From positions 1-42,001 of IMG/VR virus record IMGVR_UViG_3300015263_000389: a stretch of 42,001 bases of DNA; one strand, written 5' to 3'. The notes under the pieces are model-generated. The model saw nothing but the letters and a program-made list of their open reading frames with translations. It did not search any database and was not told the DNA's origin. The translations under genes were made by a program, and so were the position numbers. The stretch comes from a virus. Of this stretch, positions 6,765-14,393 are shown in pieces. Every line of letters starts with the position of its first letter. The first letter of the stretch is position 1.

Positions 6765-7257
6765 CATCCTCAGCCCACCGAGCGAGCCGCCAAAGATGGA
6801 GGAGATAAACCTCCCTGTCCTAGCCGGTCAGGCACCAGCAAAACTCACAAAGGACGAAGCGCTTGTAGCCGCTCAGGAATGCGGCCTTGGTCAGCTTGAG
6901 GTTGGGAAATGGGGAAACTATGCGGTTGTAGGGCAGTATTTACAGGAGCTTGGTGCAATCAAAGTTGCCGCTGGGAAGTTCGCATTCAACAACAAGCAGC
7001 GATATGACGTGATGCGAATATGTCGCCGCGCAATGAGGATGACGAAGGACCCTGAGATGATCGCCAAACTGGCTGAGCAGATCAATAAACTCCTGGATTC
7101 CAGCGATTCAACGCTCAAGGAGCTTCTCAAATTCGTGCACACAGGCAAGATCCAAGAGCCTCAAGATCAACCAAGATTGCAGCTGCCGCCAAGAGGAACT
7201 CCAATAGTCGCAGTCCAAGTCAACAACAAGGTAGGCGGAAGAGATGACGAAGAGTAG
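6721..7257 (+). CDS. Unknown 178-aa helical protein
   Basis: ATG 6721 is chosen because AAGGAAG lies 6 nt upstream; the frame extends further upstream but with shadow-like sequence. The first 30 residues are Pro/Ser/Glu-rich and probably disordered (SFSEPPKDDDILSPPSEPP). Then come helices (KLTKDEALVAAQECGLG, KDPEMIAKLAEQINKLLDSSD) and an extended Pro-rich tail. A basic RICRRAMRM sits in the middle. It could bind DNA; a small terminase subunit is conceivable because no other candidate is clear and TerS proteins are small and helical, but I have no motif-level support. It is followed within 10 nt by the next gene. Confidence 0.65.
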   Translation: METAKSFSEPPKDDDILSPPSEPPKMEEINLPVLAGQAPAKLTKDEALVAAQECGLGQLEVGKWGNYAVVGQYLQELGAIKVAAGKFAFNNKQRYDVMRICRRAMRMTKDPEMIAKLAEQINKLLDSSDSTLKELLKFVHTGKIQEPQDQPRLQLPPRGTPIVAVQVNNKVGGRDDEE

Positions 7258-7266
7258 ACTTCGTGT

Positions 7267-7563
7267 ATGAGTTTTTACACGCCTAACGTCACACACCCGC
7301 AGATCACCCGCCGCTGGTCTGGCCAAGCGACGGCAGGTGCTGCAGCTGCTCCGCTTTCAACGTCCAAGAAATACTGCGCCAATGGAGTATGGGTGAAGAA
7401 TGAGGACTCCACTGAGAACGTCATTGTCTTGGCACCAAGCGAAACAGCTGGGTTTCTGTTGTCAGCCAACACATCCAGATTTTTCCCAGACGACGACGTC
7501 AGTAAGATCTTCATCCAAAGAGCAGGATCAGCAGATGTCACTGTAAGCTACTGGGGTGGATAG
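7267..7563 (+). CDS. Small beta-rich virion protein
   Basis: 98 aa, soluble, with Thr/Ala-rich N-terminus, then KKYCANGVWVKNEDSTENVIVL, SETAGFLLSANTSRFFPDDDVSKIFI and SADVTVSYWGG. The scheme (a strand with GVWVKN, a loop naming the bound state, then DDVSKIFI and a final VSY) matches a small beta-sandwich structural protein seen in many phages, where residues like GVtIKA...VYVG...DDLSKIYV recur. Such proteins are thought to decorate heads or support fibres, but the exact role is not established. It opens the surface-protein block; the next gene starts 2 nt after its stop. Confidence 0.65.
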   Translation: MSFYTPNVTHPQITRRWSGQATAGAAAAPLSTSKKYCANGVWVKNEDSTENVIVLAPSETAGFLLSANTSRFFPDDDVSKIFIQRAGSADVTVSYWGG

Positions 7564-7565
7564 TT

Positions 7566-8072
7566 ATGAGCAGATTACGGCACAGACGCAGATGGGTGCC
7601 GCTGTTGGTTGCTGAAGATGCCTCAGCTGGCGACCCTGGTGATAACGACAACGATCCTGGGGTGACTCCTGAGCCGCCTTACGAGCCGCCTCCAGTTCTT
7701 GGTCCTCCAGATGATCCAGGTGTGTTGGGTCCAGGTGTCATTGATGAGTGGGAGCAGTATGCTGACGAAGATCCAATCAATGGGAAGCGACTTGGCTGGT
7801 CCTTGGACGATCCGACAATGCAGTGGCTCACTGCATGGGGAGCAAGGACAATCAGGCCAGATGTGCTTGGATTTGATGACTTCGAGTCCTACACAGCAGA
7901 TGTCAATGTGAATGGCCTTTCTGGTGGAGAAGCTTGGGGTGGAGCTTTCATCGCGAGAAGAGTTCGAGTTCCGCGATCAAACGGATGGACAGATTTCTCA
8001 GATGCAACCACAAGCTCTGACATCAATGGTCAGACCAGCGGAGACTGGAGTGGTGCTTTCATTGCGAGGTAA
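7566..8072 (+). CDS. Tail/surface protein with three degenerate W-G-A-F repeats
   Basis: 168 aa. It begins with a basic RLRHRRRW, then a Pro/Asp/Gly-rich spacer (residues about 20-58). Three degenerate repeats follow: DEWEQYADEDPINGKRLGW ending in TAWGAR, then DDFESYTADVNVNGLSGG ending in WGGAFIAR, then TDFSDATTSSDINGQTSG ending in WSGAFIAR. Each keeps an aromatic/acidic opening, an NG turn and a final W-x-x-A-[FW]-x-A-R. The pattern resembles repeat elements of phage tail surface proteins. There is no signal peptide. It precedes three paralogous genes with 2-3 nt spacing, so it probably belongs to the same appendage; the pairing is inferred. Confidence 0.65.
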   Translation: MSRLRHRRRWVPLLVAEDASAGDPGDNDNDPGVTPEPPYEPPPVLGPPDDPGVLGPGVIDEWEQYADEDPINGKRLGWSLDDPTMQWLTAWGARTIRPDVLGFDDFESYTADVNVNGLSGGEAWGGAFIARRVRVPRSNGWTDFSDATTSSDINGQTSGDWSGAFIAR

Positions 8073-8074
8073 CA

Positions 8075-8842
8075 ATGGCAAAAGGTGCTAAAATCAAACT
8101 ACTGACTAAGGGTGTTGAGACTAGACTTCATGGTGCTATATCTGGTTCTCAAATCTTACGCAGCATCGGAAGCTCATGGAATGAGATCAGAATAGGAATC
8201 TGCGGAAGTCTTGTTGGAGATATAGGAATTGCTCCTCCATACGGCACAAGGATATGGCTTGGTGTGTGTTCTGGTAACACGAACGCCATTGGAGATACGA
8301 CTGTAGGACATGCAGTCGGATGGGGTGCCATAGATCCTGCGTTAACACCTACACGGTGGGCAACAAATAGGTGGTCAAGAGCAAATTCAGCAGGTGCATC
8401 AACTGGATGTTACTACGTCTATACGTCTGGTATATTCGCTTACGGAGCGAAGTTCATTGGGAGCAATTTATCGCCAGTTGCTGTCACTGGAACTCTTGGT
8501 GGAATCTACCTTTTCGGTGATATCAACGATTCGTCATTCGCAAACTACATCAGATGCTGCTTGTGGGTTAACATCCAAAAGGGCTCTCCGAACTTTACGT
8601 TTACTGAATATGGATATCCACAAATATCAGCTGGGCCGTCAGCTCTAGTAACAAGAGACCAATTTATTGTTCAGATGACAGCCGCTGCTCCAAGCTTCAC
8701 AGGGCATACACGTATAGCGACAACACGGACTCTCGCTGTTGATGAAGGAGCAGATGGAACACTTGATCATGTAAATATCATGTGGTCATGCGAAAAGCCT
8801 GCCCTTTACATTGATGCTCTTGTAGTTGCTCAAATCTCATAG
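8075..8842 (+). CDS. Paralogous surface protein 1 of 3
   Basis: 255 aa, beta-rich. Two blocks are shared with the next two genes. The first, residues 59-84, runs from TRIWLGVCSGNTNAIGD to GHAVGWG. The second, residues about 220-236, starts LAVDEGADGTLDHVNIMW. A third weaker block is FANYIRC...GSPNFTF. The order and spacing of the blocks are preserved, so all three genes arose by tandem duplication. No signal, membrane segment or catalytic motif is visible. GAGG lies 5 nt upstream of the ATG. A trimeric or sandwich-forming tail or receptor-binding module is the likeliest role from context; sugar binding is possible but unsupported. A host-interaction role is inferred. Confidence 0.7.
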   Translation: MAKGAKIKLLTKGVETRLHGAISGSQILRSIGSSWNEIRIGICGSLVGDIGIAPPYGTRIWLGVCSGNTNAIGDTTVGHAVGWGAIDPALTPTRWATNRWSRANSAGASTGCYYVYTSGIFAYGAKFIGSNLSPVAVTGTLGGIYLFGDINDSSFANYIRCCLWVNIQKGSPNFTFTEYGYPQISAGPSALVTRDQFIVQMTAAAPSFTGHTRIATTRTLAVDEGADGTLDHVNIMWSCEKPALYIDALVVAQIS

Positions 8843-8845
8843 GTC

Positions 8846-9631
8846 ATGGATTACCAAGAAGGCAAAATAAGAAGCGTCACAGTTGGTGCTGTGACCAGAA
8901 AGCACGCCCACGTTCGCAACTTCCAGCTGATCAGGAAGCTGTCAACCGACGATTGGAACATCATCAGAATCGGTGTTGCATTCCACATGCAGAACGACAC
9001 TGAGAGATACCCTCTCATGGGACTTCGATTTTTTCTTGGCCTGTGCTCTGGAAACACCAACTGCATGGGCGATGCGACTGTAACCCATGCCGTCGGAGCA
9101 GGCACGCTGGCGCAGTCTCATGGAGGATACGAAGATTTCAGGATGCAGAGGATCGTTGGGACCGCAAACACGTTCGACCTGTATATGAACGGAGAGTCAA
9201 CCGGCGCGATGGTGTTCAAGGGCGATCCATACAATGCGGCAGTTCTGGCTTCTGGAACTCTGACCGCAACAATCGGTCTTGTTGGAACCCAGGATGGTCG
9301 AACTGGGACTCCATATGCCAACTACTTCAGGTGTTTCTTCGTCATTGAAATGGAAAGAGGATCTCCAAACTGGAACATCAGGGCAGGGTCTTATGCTCTA
9401 AACACGTCTCCAGCTCAGTATGCTGTGAACACTGCTGACGTGTTCAAAGAGCAGATGCTTGCACCAGACACAGGGGCAATATGGGCAGCTCACGCTCCAA
9501 CAAGCTGGACTACCAGGACGCTTGCTGTAGATGAGGCTGGAGACGGAACGCTCGATCACTTGAACTTGGTCTACGATGCTGAATTTCCGTCGATGTATGT
9601 TGACCAACTAATGGCAGTAAGGATGGCGTGA
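8846..9631 (+). CDS. Paralogous surface protein 2 of 3
   Basis: 261 aa. It repeats the family blocks: LRFFLGLCSGNTNCMGD leading to THAVGAG, then ANYFRCFFVIEMERGSPNW, and LAVDEAGDGTLDHLNLVY near the C-terminus, ending YVDQLMAVRMA where the first paralog ends YIDALVVAQIS. It is closer to paralog 1 than to paralog 3 in these blocks. The region between the blocks (residues about 90-160 and 170-210) diverges, as expected if it carries the variable surface. It starts 3 nt after the previous stop with no clear ribosome site, suggesting reinitiation. The structural role is inferred. Confidence 0.7.
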   Translation: MDYQEGKIRSVTVGAVTRKHAHVRNFQLIRKLSTDDWNIIRIGVAFHMQNDTERYPLMGLRFFLGLCSGNTNCMGDATVTHAVGAGTLAQSHGGYEDFRMQRIVGTANTFDLYMNGESTGAMVFKGDPYNAAVLASGTLTATIGLVGTQDGRTGTPYANYFRCFFVIEMERGSPNWNIRAGSYALNTSPAQYAVNTADVFKEQMLAPDTGAIWAAHAPTSWTTRTLAVDEAGDGTLDHLNLVYDAEFPSMYVDQLMAVRMA

Positions 9632-9632
9632 T

Positions 9633-10376
9633 ATGTCAGCAAACGTAAATGATATAACGATCAACTCGATCACCGAAAGGTTGGTCGAGTTAAGCGCTGG
9701 TCAGATCTTCGTTCCGCTGAATACAAACACGTGGGACAGACTCAGGGTAGCTGCTCGTATTTCGATGTGGAATGATCCTGGTGCTGCAGCTTCAACAGGA
9801 AGGTTTTTCCTTGGATTGTCCAACGGAAATGCTGCTGGCATGGGTGACGCAACTCCAGGACACTGCATAGGGTGGGGCAACTTTGACGTTACTGGCGCGT
9901 GGATGGCTATGTCTTCGCGAACTGTATCTGGGACGAGGGTCACATACGCTACCTCTGCATTTGCATATCCATGTAAGTTTGTATCTGGAACACCGACTGT
10001 AGCCTCTAGCTTTCTTCATTATACAAGGCTCAACGGTAACCTTGCAGCTCCTACATCTTGGAATCAGTCTTTTGTGACTGTTGAATTCACAAGAGCATCT
10101 CCAAACTGGGGTATATCTGGTTGTTGGAACACGAGTGTTTGCGAAAACGGAACATCGTATGATGCCAGAATCTTAGCTCAGAACAATATCAGGGGTGTTG
10201 CATCATCAAACACAGACTCATTCGCAACATGGGCTGACTACAACAATGAGCCACAGGTTACCGTTGCCGTAGATGAAGGAACTGATGGTGTATTGAATCA
10301 TCTACATCTTTACTGGAATCTATCGAGTCCATACATGAGAGTTCTAGATCTCATGGCCTTCGAGATTGCGCCTTGA
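9633..10376 (+). CDS. Paralogous surface protein 3 of 3
   Basis: 247 aa, the most divergent member. It keeps GRFFLGLSNGNAAGMGD then GHCIGWG, the SPNW box (RASPNWGISG), and VAVDEGTDGVLNHLHLYW before the end, YMRVLDLMAFEIAP. The N-terminal segment before the first block is different and longer in polar residues than in the other two. It starts 1 nt after paralog 2 stops, again with weak ribosome-site evidence. The three copies may build a hetero-oligomer or provide alternative binding tips. No recombination or inversion site was seen between them. Confidence 0.7.
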   Translation: MSANVNDITINSITERLVELSAGQIFVPLNTNTWDRLRVAARISMWNDPGAAASTGRFFLGLSNGNAAGMGDATPGHCIGWGNFDVTGAWMAMSSRTVSGTRVTYATSAFAYPCKFVSGTPTVASSFLHYTRLNGNLAAPTSWNQSFVTVEFTRASPNWGISGCWNTSVCENGTSYDARILAQNNIRGVASSNTDSFATWADYNNEPQVTVAVDEGTDGVLNHLHLYWNLSSPYMRVLDLMAFEIAP

Positions 10377-10383
10377 ACAAAAA

Positions 10384-10914
10384 ATGGCACCCGAACAACA
10401 TAGCGTTGCCGCCTCAAATGACGACAAACGAGAGATCTTTGCCCAACTTCATGAGCACTCCGTCGCAATCGCAAGCTTACAGAGCGGTGTTGAAGGGCTC
10501 GCAAGCAGCACGGAAAGCGGCTTCCGAAACATCCAAACTCAGATTGAGAATCTCACGAATTCGATCAGAGCGCAGCGACCACAATTCGGAGTCATCTCAT
10601 CAATCCTCATTGCAGCTGCGGCACTCATTGTCTCCTTGGCAGGTTTCGCTCTCAAAAGCGCGGTGCTTCCTGTCCAGCATGATATCGTCTCGAACAAAGA
10701 GCTGAACCAAGTTGTCCATGATACTCAAGACTCAAGGATAAAGATTCTGGAAGATGCCTATCATGCGATGCTTCGTGAACATGGATCAATGGAGTCGAAG
10801 ATTGCAGAGAATGCAAAGATCATTGATGAGTTTAACAGGCTGATGCTTCAGAACTATGTCAGCGGCAGCGTTGGAGCTGCAGCAAGCAAACACCAACACA
10901 CAACAACTGAATGA
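10384..10914 (+). CDS. Single-span membrane protein with two coiled coils
   Basis: ATG 10384 was chosen; a TTG at 10366 is also in frame but inside the previous gene's end and has no better ribosome site. The 176-aa product has a polar coiled-coil-like N-terminus (residues about 17-62, EIFAQLHEHSVAIASLQ), one transmembrane helix at 69-91 (GVISSILIAAAALIVSLAGF) and a second coiled coil at about 105-150. The end is polar and His-rich. It overlaps the next gene by 4 nt. The location beside two lipoprotein genes suggests an envelope-acting group: a holin/spanin-like lysis part, a superinfection-exclusion factor or a virion membrane-penetration protein. None is proven, and no endolysin lies nearby. 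Confidence 0.65.
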   Translation: MAPEQHSVAASNDDKREIFAQLHEHSVAIASLQSGVEGLASSTESGFRNIQTQIENLTNSIRAQRPQFGVISSILIAAAALIVSLAGFALKSAVLPVQHDIVSNKELNQVVHDTQDSRIKILEDAYHAMLREHGSMESKIAENAKIIDEFNRLMLQNYVSGSVGAAASKHQHTTTE

Positions 10915-11384
10915 AGAAATACCTAACAATGATCGGGCTGGCGGCTACGCTGGCGTTATTCACCGGCTGCACCACCACTGACCCGGTTACAGGGGAGCGA
11001 GTATTCGATCCTGTGAAGACGGATCTGCTCGTAAGCAGCTTGGAAGATGGCTTGACCGAAGTGGTCTACTGGACCGCTAAGGCAGATGAGAACACGGCAT
11101 CTGCGTATCGAATTGCGCATAGCGTTCTGAACACGCTTGTTGTCGAGGGAGAGACAGTGAACCGAGAGCTGATCAAACAGAGGCTGTCTACTGTGGCAAT
11201 CGCTGGAATGTCACCTGAAGACTCGAAGGTGTTGATTACTCGGATTACGGATATTGTTCTTGGCAAGTGGGACATCATCGCCAATTCGTATATGCGTGTT
11301 GGAATTGGCGAGTCACAGGCGGCTAGTATTGCGCTCAACACCTGTAGAAACGCCATCTTTCGTGGCTTGTTGATGCTCAACTGA
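10911..11384 (+). CDS. Putative lipoprotein
   Basis: 157 aa. The signal peptide is MKKYLTMIGLAATLALFTGC with the acylated Cys expected at position 20; the lipobox FTGC is slightly imperfect at -3. The mature part starts TTTDPVTGERVFDP, a polar linker, then helices (TDLLVSSLEDGL, SAYRIAHSVLNTLV, KVLITRITDIVLGKWDIIANSYM). It would be anchored in the inner or outer membrane and face the periplasm. It is coupled by 4 nt to the upstream membrane protein and shares its stop region with the next lipoprotein start. An outer-membrane spanin subunit is one option, but it lacks the usual Pro-rich spanin shape. Confidence 0.7.
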   Translation: MKKYLTMIGLAATLALFTGCTTTDPVTGERVFDPVKTDLLVSSLEDGLTEVVYWTAKADENTASAYRIAHSVLNTLVVEGETVNRELIKQRLSTVAIAGMSPEDSKVLITRITDIVLGKWDIIANSYMRVGIGESQAASIALNTCRNAIFRGLLMLN

Positions 11385-11887
11385 TGAAACTTTGGCTGAC
11401 CATAGCAACAGCCAGCATTGTCCTTCTGGGTGTGAGCTGCACCCAGTTGGACAATGCATTGCTTGAGCAGCAGGTTAAGGAAGAGATCACCGTCCAAACA
11501 AATCTTGTAACCCAGCTTCTTCCCAATGGCCTGCTGTTCACCAATGTGTTCGTCATGGTGTCGACCAACTACTACACCAACTACGTGACGAACCCAAATG
11601 CAGAGGCTGTGGTGAAAGCTACAGACATGATTCCAGTCTACGGAGGGCTGATCTCTGCAATCGGAACAACCTTGCTTGGGTTGTATCGAGCTGTTAGAAA
11701 CAAGAAAATTGCAGAAGCGACAGTTATTGCTGTTGATGCTGGACGAAGAGCTGTTCGTGCTTACGAAAATGGTGGAGCTAAAGTCGATGGGATTTTCAAA
11801 GATGCAATGGTGAGGGAGCAACAGGCTCTTGGAATGCAGCCAGACATCACCGAAATAGTCAGAAGAAAAACCCAAAAAACGACATGA
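11384..11887 (+). CDS. Second putative lipoprotein with internal hydrophobic helix
   Basis: 167 aa. The signal peptide MKLWLTIATASIVLLGVSC puts a candidate lipid-modified Cys at position 19 (LGVSC, a weak lipobox). Downstream are a coiled-coil-like segment, then LLFTNVFVMVSTNYYTNYVTN, whose Thr-Asn repeats resemble secreted proteins of Verrucomicrobiota. A hydrophobic helix spans 83-104 (IPVYGGLISAIGTTLLGLYR) followed by RNKK, the shape of a membrane anchor with a positive flank, as in small holin-like proteins. The C-terminus is basic. An anchored protein with both a lipid and a membrane helix could span the periplasm. The lysis role is only a hypothesis. Confidence 0.65.
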   Translation: MKLWLTIATASIVLLGVSCTQLDNALLEQQVKEEITVQTNLVTQLLPNGLLFTNVFVMVSTNYYTNYVTNPNAEAVVKATDMIPVYGGLISAIGTTLLGLYRAVRNKKIAEATVIAVDAGRRAVRAYENGGAKVDGIFKDAMVREQQALGMQPDITEIVRRKTQKTT

Positions 11888-11925
11888 CTGTAAGAGAATG
11901 GCTTAGAAGAATAAGGAGACGACCA

Positions 11926-12747
11926 ATGCCTATCCAATACCCAGAACTGAACATCGAGTTCAACGCCAGCAAGATGACGTTTGGACTGCGATCACAACAC
12001 TATCAGCTTCTTACGCTGAGCAACGGACAGGACTATGATCCGTCAGTTGCTACCCCAGTCTTGTATCTGCCAAAGCCGATCCAGGGGTGTCCAATTATCA
12101 TCCGTAACGTGGATGGATCTGTGCAGCAGAACTGGTGGATTGACGTCAAGAGGTATGACCGCAAAGACATCAATGGCAGCTATGACTACATGCGGTTCTT
12201 CACGCCTTACGGATATATCCAGCTTTGGCCTCATGGAGATGACTGGATTCAGCAGGGCGTAATTGCCCAGCAAAACTCTTCAGGTCAGAGCATTGGCTAT
12301 CAGTTTGTCCTTGGCAAAAGTGTTGCACAGTCCATACCAGCAGATACATGGACTGATGTCGCGTGGAACACTGCCAAAAGCGGACCAACTGGGGTTGCTG
12401 CAACATCTGTTCTGAATCCTGAATGGGACGCAGCAACTGGACTCCTTGATCCGACAGCAAACCTTGGAATTCCTGGAACAAGTATGTTCAGGATCTACGG
12501 CACGTTCACTTGGGCAAATCCTGGCGCTCCTGACGTTGTCTTAGAGACCAGAGCAGTGAGTTCAAGTGGAACCATCGAATATGGTGGGTGGTCTATGGTG
12601 TCGGATGGAACAAATGCACCAGAAAATGACAAGCGAGACACGTTTCCTGCCGATGTTCGACATAAATGGCAGGTGAAACACAATCACAGCGGTGCATTGA
12701 ATCTTGCATCAGCATCCATGTTTTACTGGAGTCTGAACGGTTGGTAA
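11926..12747 (+). CDS. Beta-sandwich virion/fibre protein
   Basis: ATG 11926 is preferred because AAGGAG sits 7 nt upstream; the frame continues back to 11884, inside the previous gene's end, but that start has no such site. The product is 273 aa. The first 110 residues hold strand-rich MPIQYPELNIEFNASKM and IQGCPIIIRNVDGSVQQNWWI. The last about 90 residues (FRIYGTFTWAN, DVVLETRAVSSSGTI, HKWQVKHNHSGAL, SMFYWSLNGW) look like a jelly-roll domain of the kind found at phage fibre tips (C1q/TNF-like pattern). There is no signal or membrane segment, so it is likely a virion protein. It is the last gene before a strong terminator structure. Confidence 0.65.
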   Translation: MPIQYPELNIEFNASKMTFGLRSQHYQLLTLSNGQDYDPSVATPVLYLPKPIQGCPIIIRNVDGSVQQNWWIDVKRYDRKDINGSYDYMRFFTPYGYIQLWPHGDDWIQQGVIAQQNSSGQSIGYQFVLGKSVAQSIPADTWTDVAWNTAKSGPTGVAATSVLNPEWDAATGLLDPTANLGIPGTSMFRIYGTFTWANPGAPDVVLETRAVSSSGTIEYGGWSMVSDGTNAPENDKRDTFPADVRHKWQVKHNHSGALNLASASMFYWSLNGW

Positions 12748-12750
12748 TCT

Positions 12751-12829
12751 GCGCTCTCTCATGTTGAGGCTGTTTTCGCGAGCATTGGCGTGAGAACAGT
12801 GCAACATCAGAGTCTGATGTTGGGAGCGC
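12751..12829 (+). other. Folded RNA element at convergent gene junction
   Basis: In the 83-nt gap between convergent stops, four complementarities nest or compete. GCGCTC (12751-12756) pairs with GAGCGC (12824-12829). ATGTTG (12761-12766) pairs with CAACAT (12802-12807). An 11-bp stem-loop (two G-U pairs) occupies 12770-12799. A perfect 10-bp palindrome, centre 12812, occupies 12802-12822. The CAACAT arm cannot pair with both partners at once, so two folds are mutually exclusive. This could be a bidirectional terminator, an RNA switch or a processing site. No expression evidence is available. Confidence 0.45.
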
Positions 12830-12830
12830 G

Positions 12831-14351
12831 TCACACAGGCAGGAGGGAGGATTTCACGATCCTCCCTTCTGTTTTTCCCACCCGTGCATTCCACACGTCC
12901 TGCAGTAGCATCGCAGGCTCTTCGCCAGATAGGAGGTAGGTCAAGGAGTCGAATACGTGCCTGAACTTCGATGGTGCTATCGGCTTACTCAGCGTTGAAC
13001 CTGCACGCAACGCCTTGACCATCTCTATCGTCATCTTGCACTTCGCGCTGATCATGATCCTATCCTCATGCAGCAGCACCCTGAGCAAGTTGATTCGCTT
13101 CTGGATCGAGCCTGGGAACTTTGGAGCTGCCTGAAGGATCACGTTGGTCTCTGAGTATTTGTAGACCAGATTGGCGTCGTATCCCTCAGCGCCAGCCCTG
13201 TAGTTCGTCAGCGCAGCTGAGTCAGACCAATGCCTCCATACTGGCATCTTCTTGCACTGCCTGTTCCACAGATCGAAGTGCTCCATAAACTCATCGACAA
13301 ACTCTGACAGGCCCATATTGTCATCTGTCAGATGGTTCACTTCGTCGAGAATCCAGTAGATCTTTCCGTTTCCATCTCCAGGATCAATAACCTCAGCTAT
13401 GTGCGTGCTGTGATACTTGTCACCCAAGTCCCACCCGCTAAACAGTTGGTTGCAGTTCTCAGTTGGAAGGAGAACTTCCCAGTCGTCCTTGTTGACGAGC
13501 GAACAGTCACCGACGACATGGACTTCTTCCCTGAACTGCTCCCCGAATAGCGCACCCTTTGACGCTCGCGTCCACCTTCCTTCGATGTAGCGTGCGTATA
13601 GATCCTTGTCGTGGGCAAATCTCTGAATCAAAGCCTCTCGTTCCTCATCGCTCAGATACGGGTTGTCATGGATCATGACTTCGATCAGGGCGAGCTGCCT
13701 TTGCAGCGCTGGAGTCTTTGAGTCTTGGTCTACGCGATCCTCATACCACAGCTTGTAGATCCAGGAATCGGGTCCGTCGTCCGCAGGATTAGTGTCGGAC
13801 AGCCATAGGTGACCCCAAAAGTCCAACCCAGGCATCCGTAACTGATCCGACGTGATGTCAAAGACCAGTCTGCTCCTAAAGTTCGATAGCTCAGCGAAGT
13901 AGAACATGCTGAACCGGGTTCCCTTGGCGATTGATTCGACTTCGTTTTCATTGTCGATTGAGTGGAGCTGGATCTCGGATTCCCCTCCATACTGGTTAGC
14001 CAGACGGATATACATCATGCGCGTCTGAGCGTCCTGCTTCGGACCTAAAGTCCCATCGCTTTTCCTTGTTGTTATCTTGGTTGTCCTGGCGTCTAGCCAT
14101 TCTGGCAGAACAAGTTCGATGACATCATTCCACACTCCACCCGCCTTTGCGTTCTTGACGGTTTTGGCAAACATGCCAATTCTGGCTCGTGGCGTCTCAA
14201 CCGCATGCCGAATCAGCCTATGAAGATTGCCCCATGTCTTCCCAGACATCTTAGGGCCAGATGCAAGAATGCATCGTCCAGGGCTGTTGTAGATCTCCAG
14301 CTGTTTGGGCGAGAGTTCTGGATACCAATATCCCTGTGCGTCAATAGGCAT
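12831..14351 (-). CDS. terL: Terminase large subunit (TerL)
   Basis: 506 aa, the DNA-packaging motor: an N-terminal ATPase and a C-terminal nuclease. Walker A is G32-PKM-S36-G37-K38-T39. The Walker B position is FSMFYFAELSN with Glu154 in the catalytic place but Ala153 where the usual Asp sits. The coupling motif is LWLSDTNP (182-189). Nuclease acidic residues fit GWD308LGDKY, HWSD377SAA and RHVFD468SL, the three-Asp RNase H-like centre. Length is typical. It reads opposite to the portal, 42 nt apart from the next rightward start, so the spacer should carry divergent promoters; none was clear. No small terminase gene is adjacent. Confidence 0.95.
   Translation of the reverse strand: MPIDAQGYWYPELSPKQLEIYNSPGRCILASGPKMSGKTWGNLHRLIRHAVETPRARIGMFAKTVKNAKAGGVWNDVIELVLPEWLDARTTKITTRKSDGTLGPKQDAQTRMMYIRLANQYGGESEIQLHSIDNENEVESIAKGTRFSMFYFAELSNFRSRLVFDITSDQLRMPGLDFWGHLWLSDTNPADDGPDSWIYKLWYEDRVDQDSKTPALQRQLALIEVMIHDNPYLSDEEREALIQRFAHDKDLYARYIEGRWTRASKGALFGEQFREEVHVVGDCSLVNKDDWEVLLPTENCNQLFSGWDLGDKYHSTHIAEVIDPGDGNGKIYWILDEVNHLTDDNMGLSEFVDEFMEHFDLWNRQCKKMPVWRHWSDSAALTNYRAGAEGYDANLVYKYSETNVILQAAPKFPGSIQKRINLLRVLLHEDRIMISAKCKMTIEMVKALRAGSTLSKPIAPSKFRHVFDSLTYLLSGEEPAMLLQDVWNARVGKTEGRIVKSSLLPV
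12841..12876 (+). terminator. Rho-independent terminator for rightward transcripts
   Basis: The arm AGGAGGGAGGAT (12841-12852) pairs with ATCCTCCCTTCT (12859-12870), 12 bp with one G-U, loop TTCACG, followed by GTTTTT. It follows the rightward fibre block and lies inside the last codons of the leftward terminase gene. On the terminase strand the hairpin has no T-run, so it should stop only the rightward transcript. Confidence 0.85.
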
Positions 14352-14393
14352 GGTGCTGTAGACTTCTGTGGCAGATCATAACACTGATGACTT

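Noticed and set aside
7566-10376. Diversity-generating retroelement or inversion cassette for the paralogs
   Set aside because: No reverse transcriptase, template/variable repeat pair, inverted flanks or invertase gene was seen in the window.
11066-11875. Leftward 269-codon frame over the two lipoproteins
   Set aside because: Antisense to two genes with convincing signal peptides and coupled starts; the product is Ser/Cys/His-rich and unstructured.
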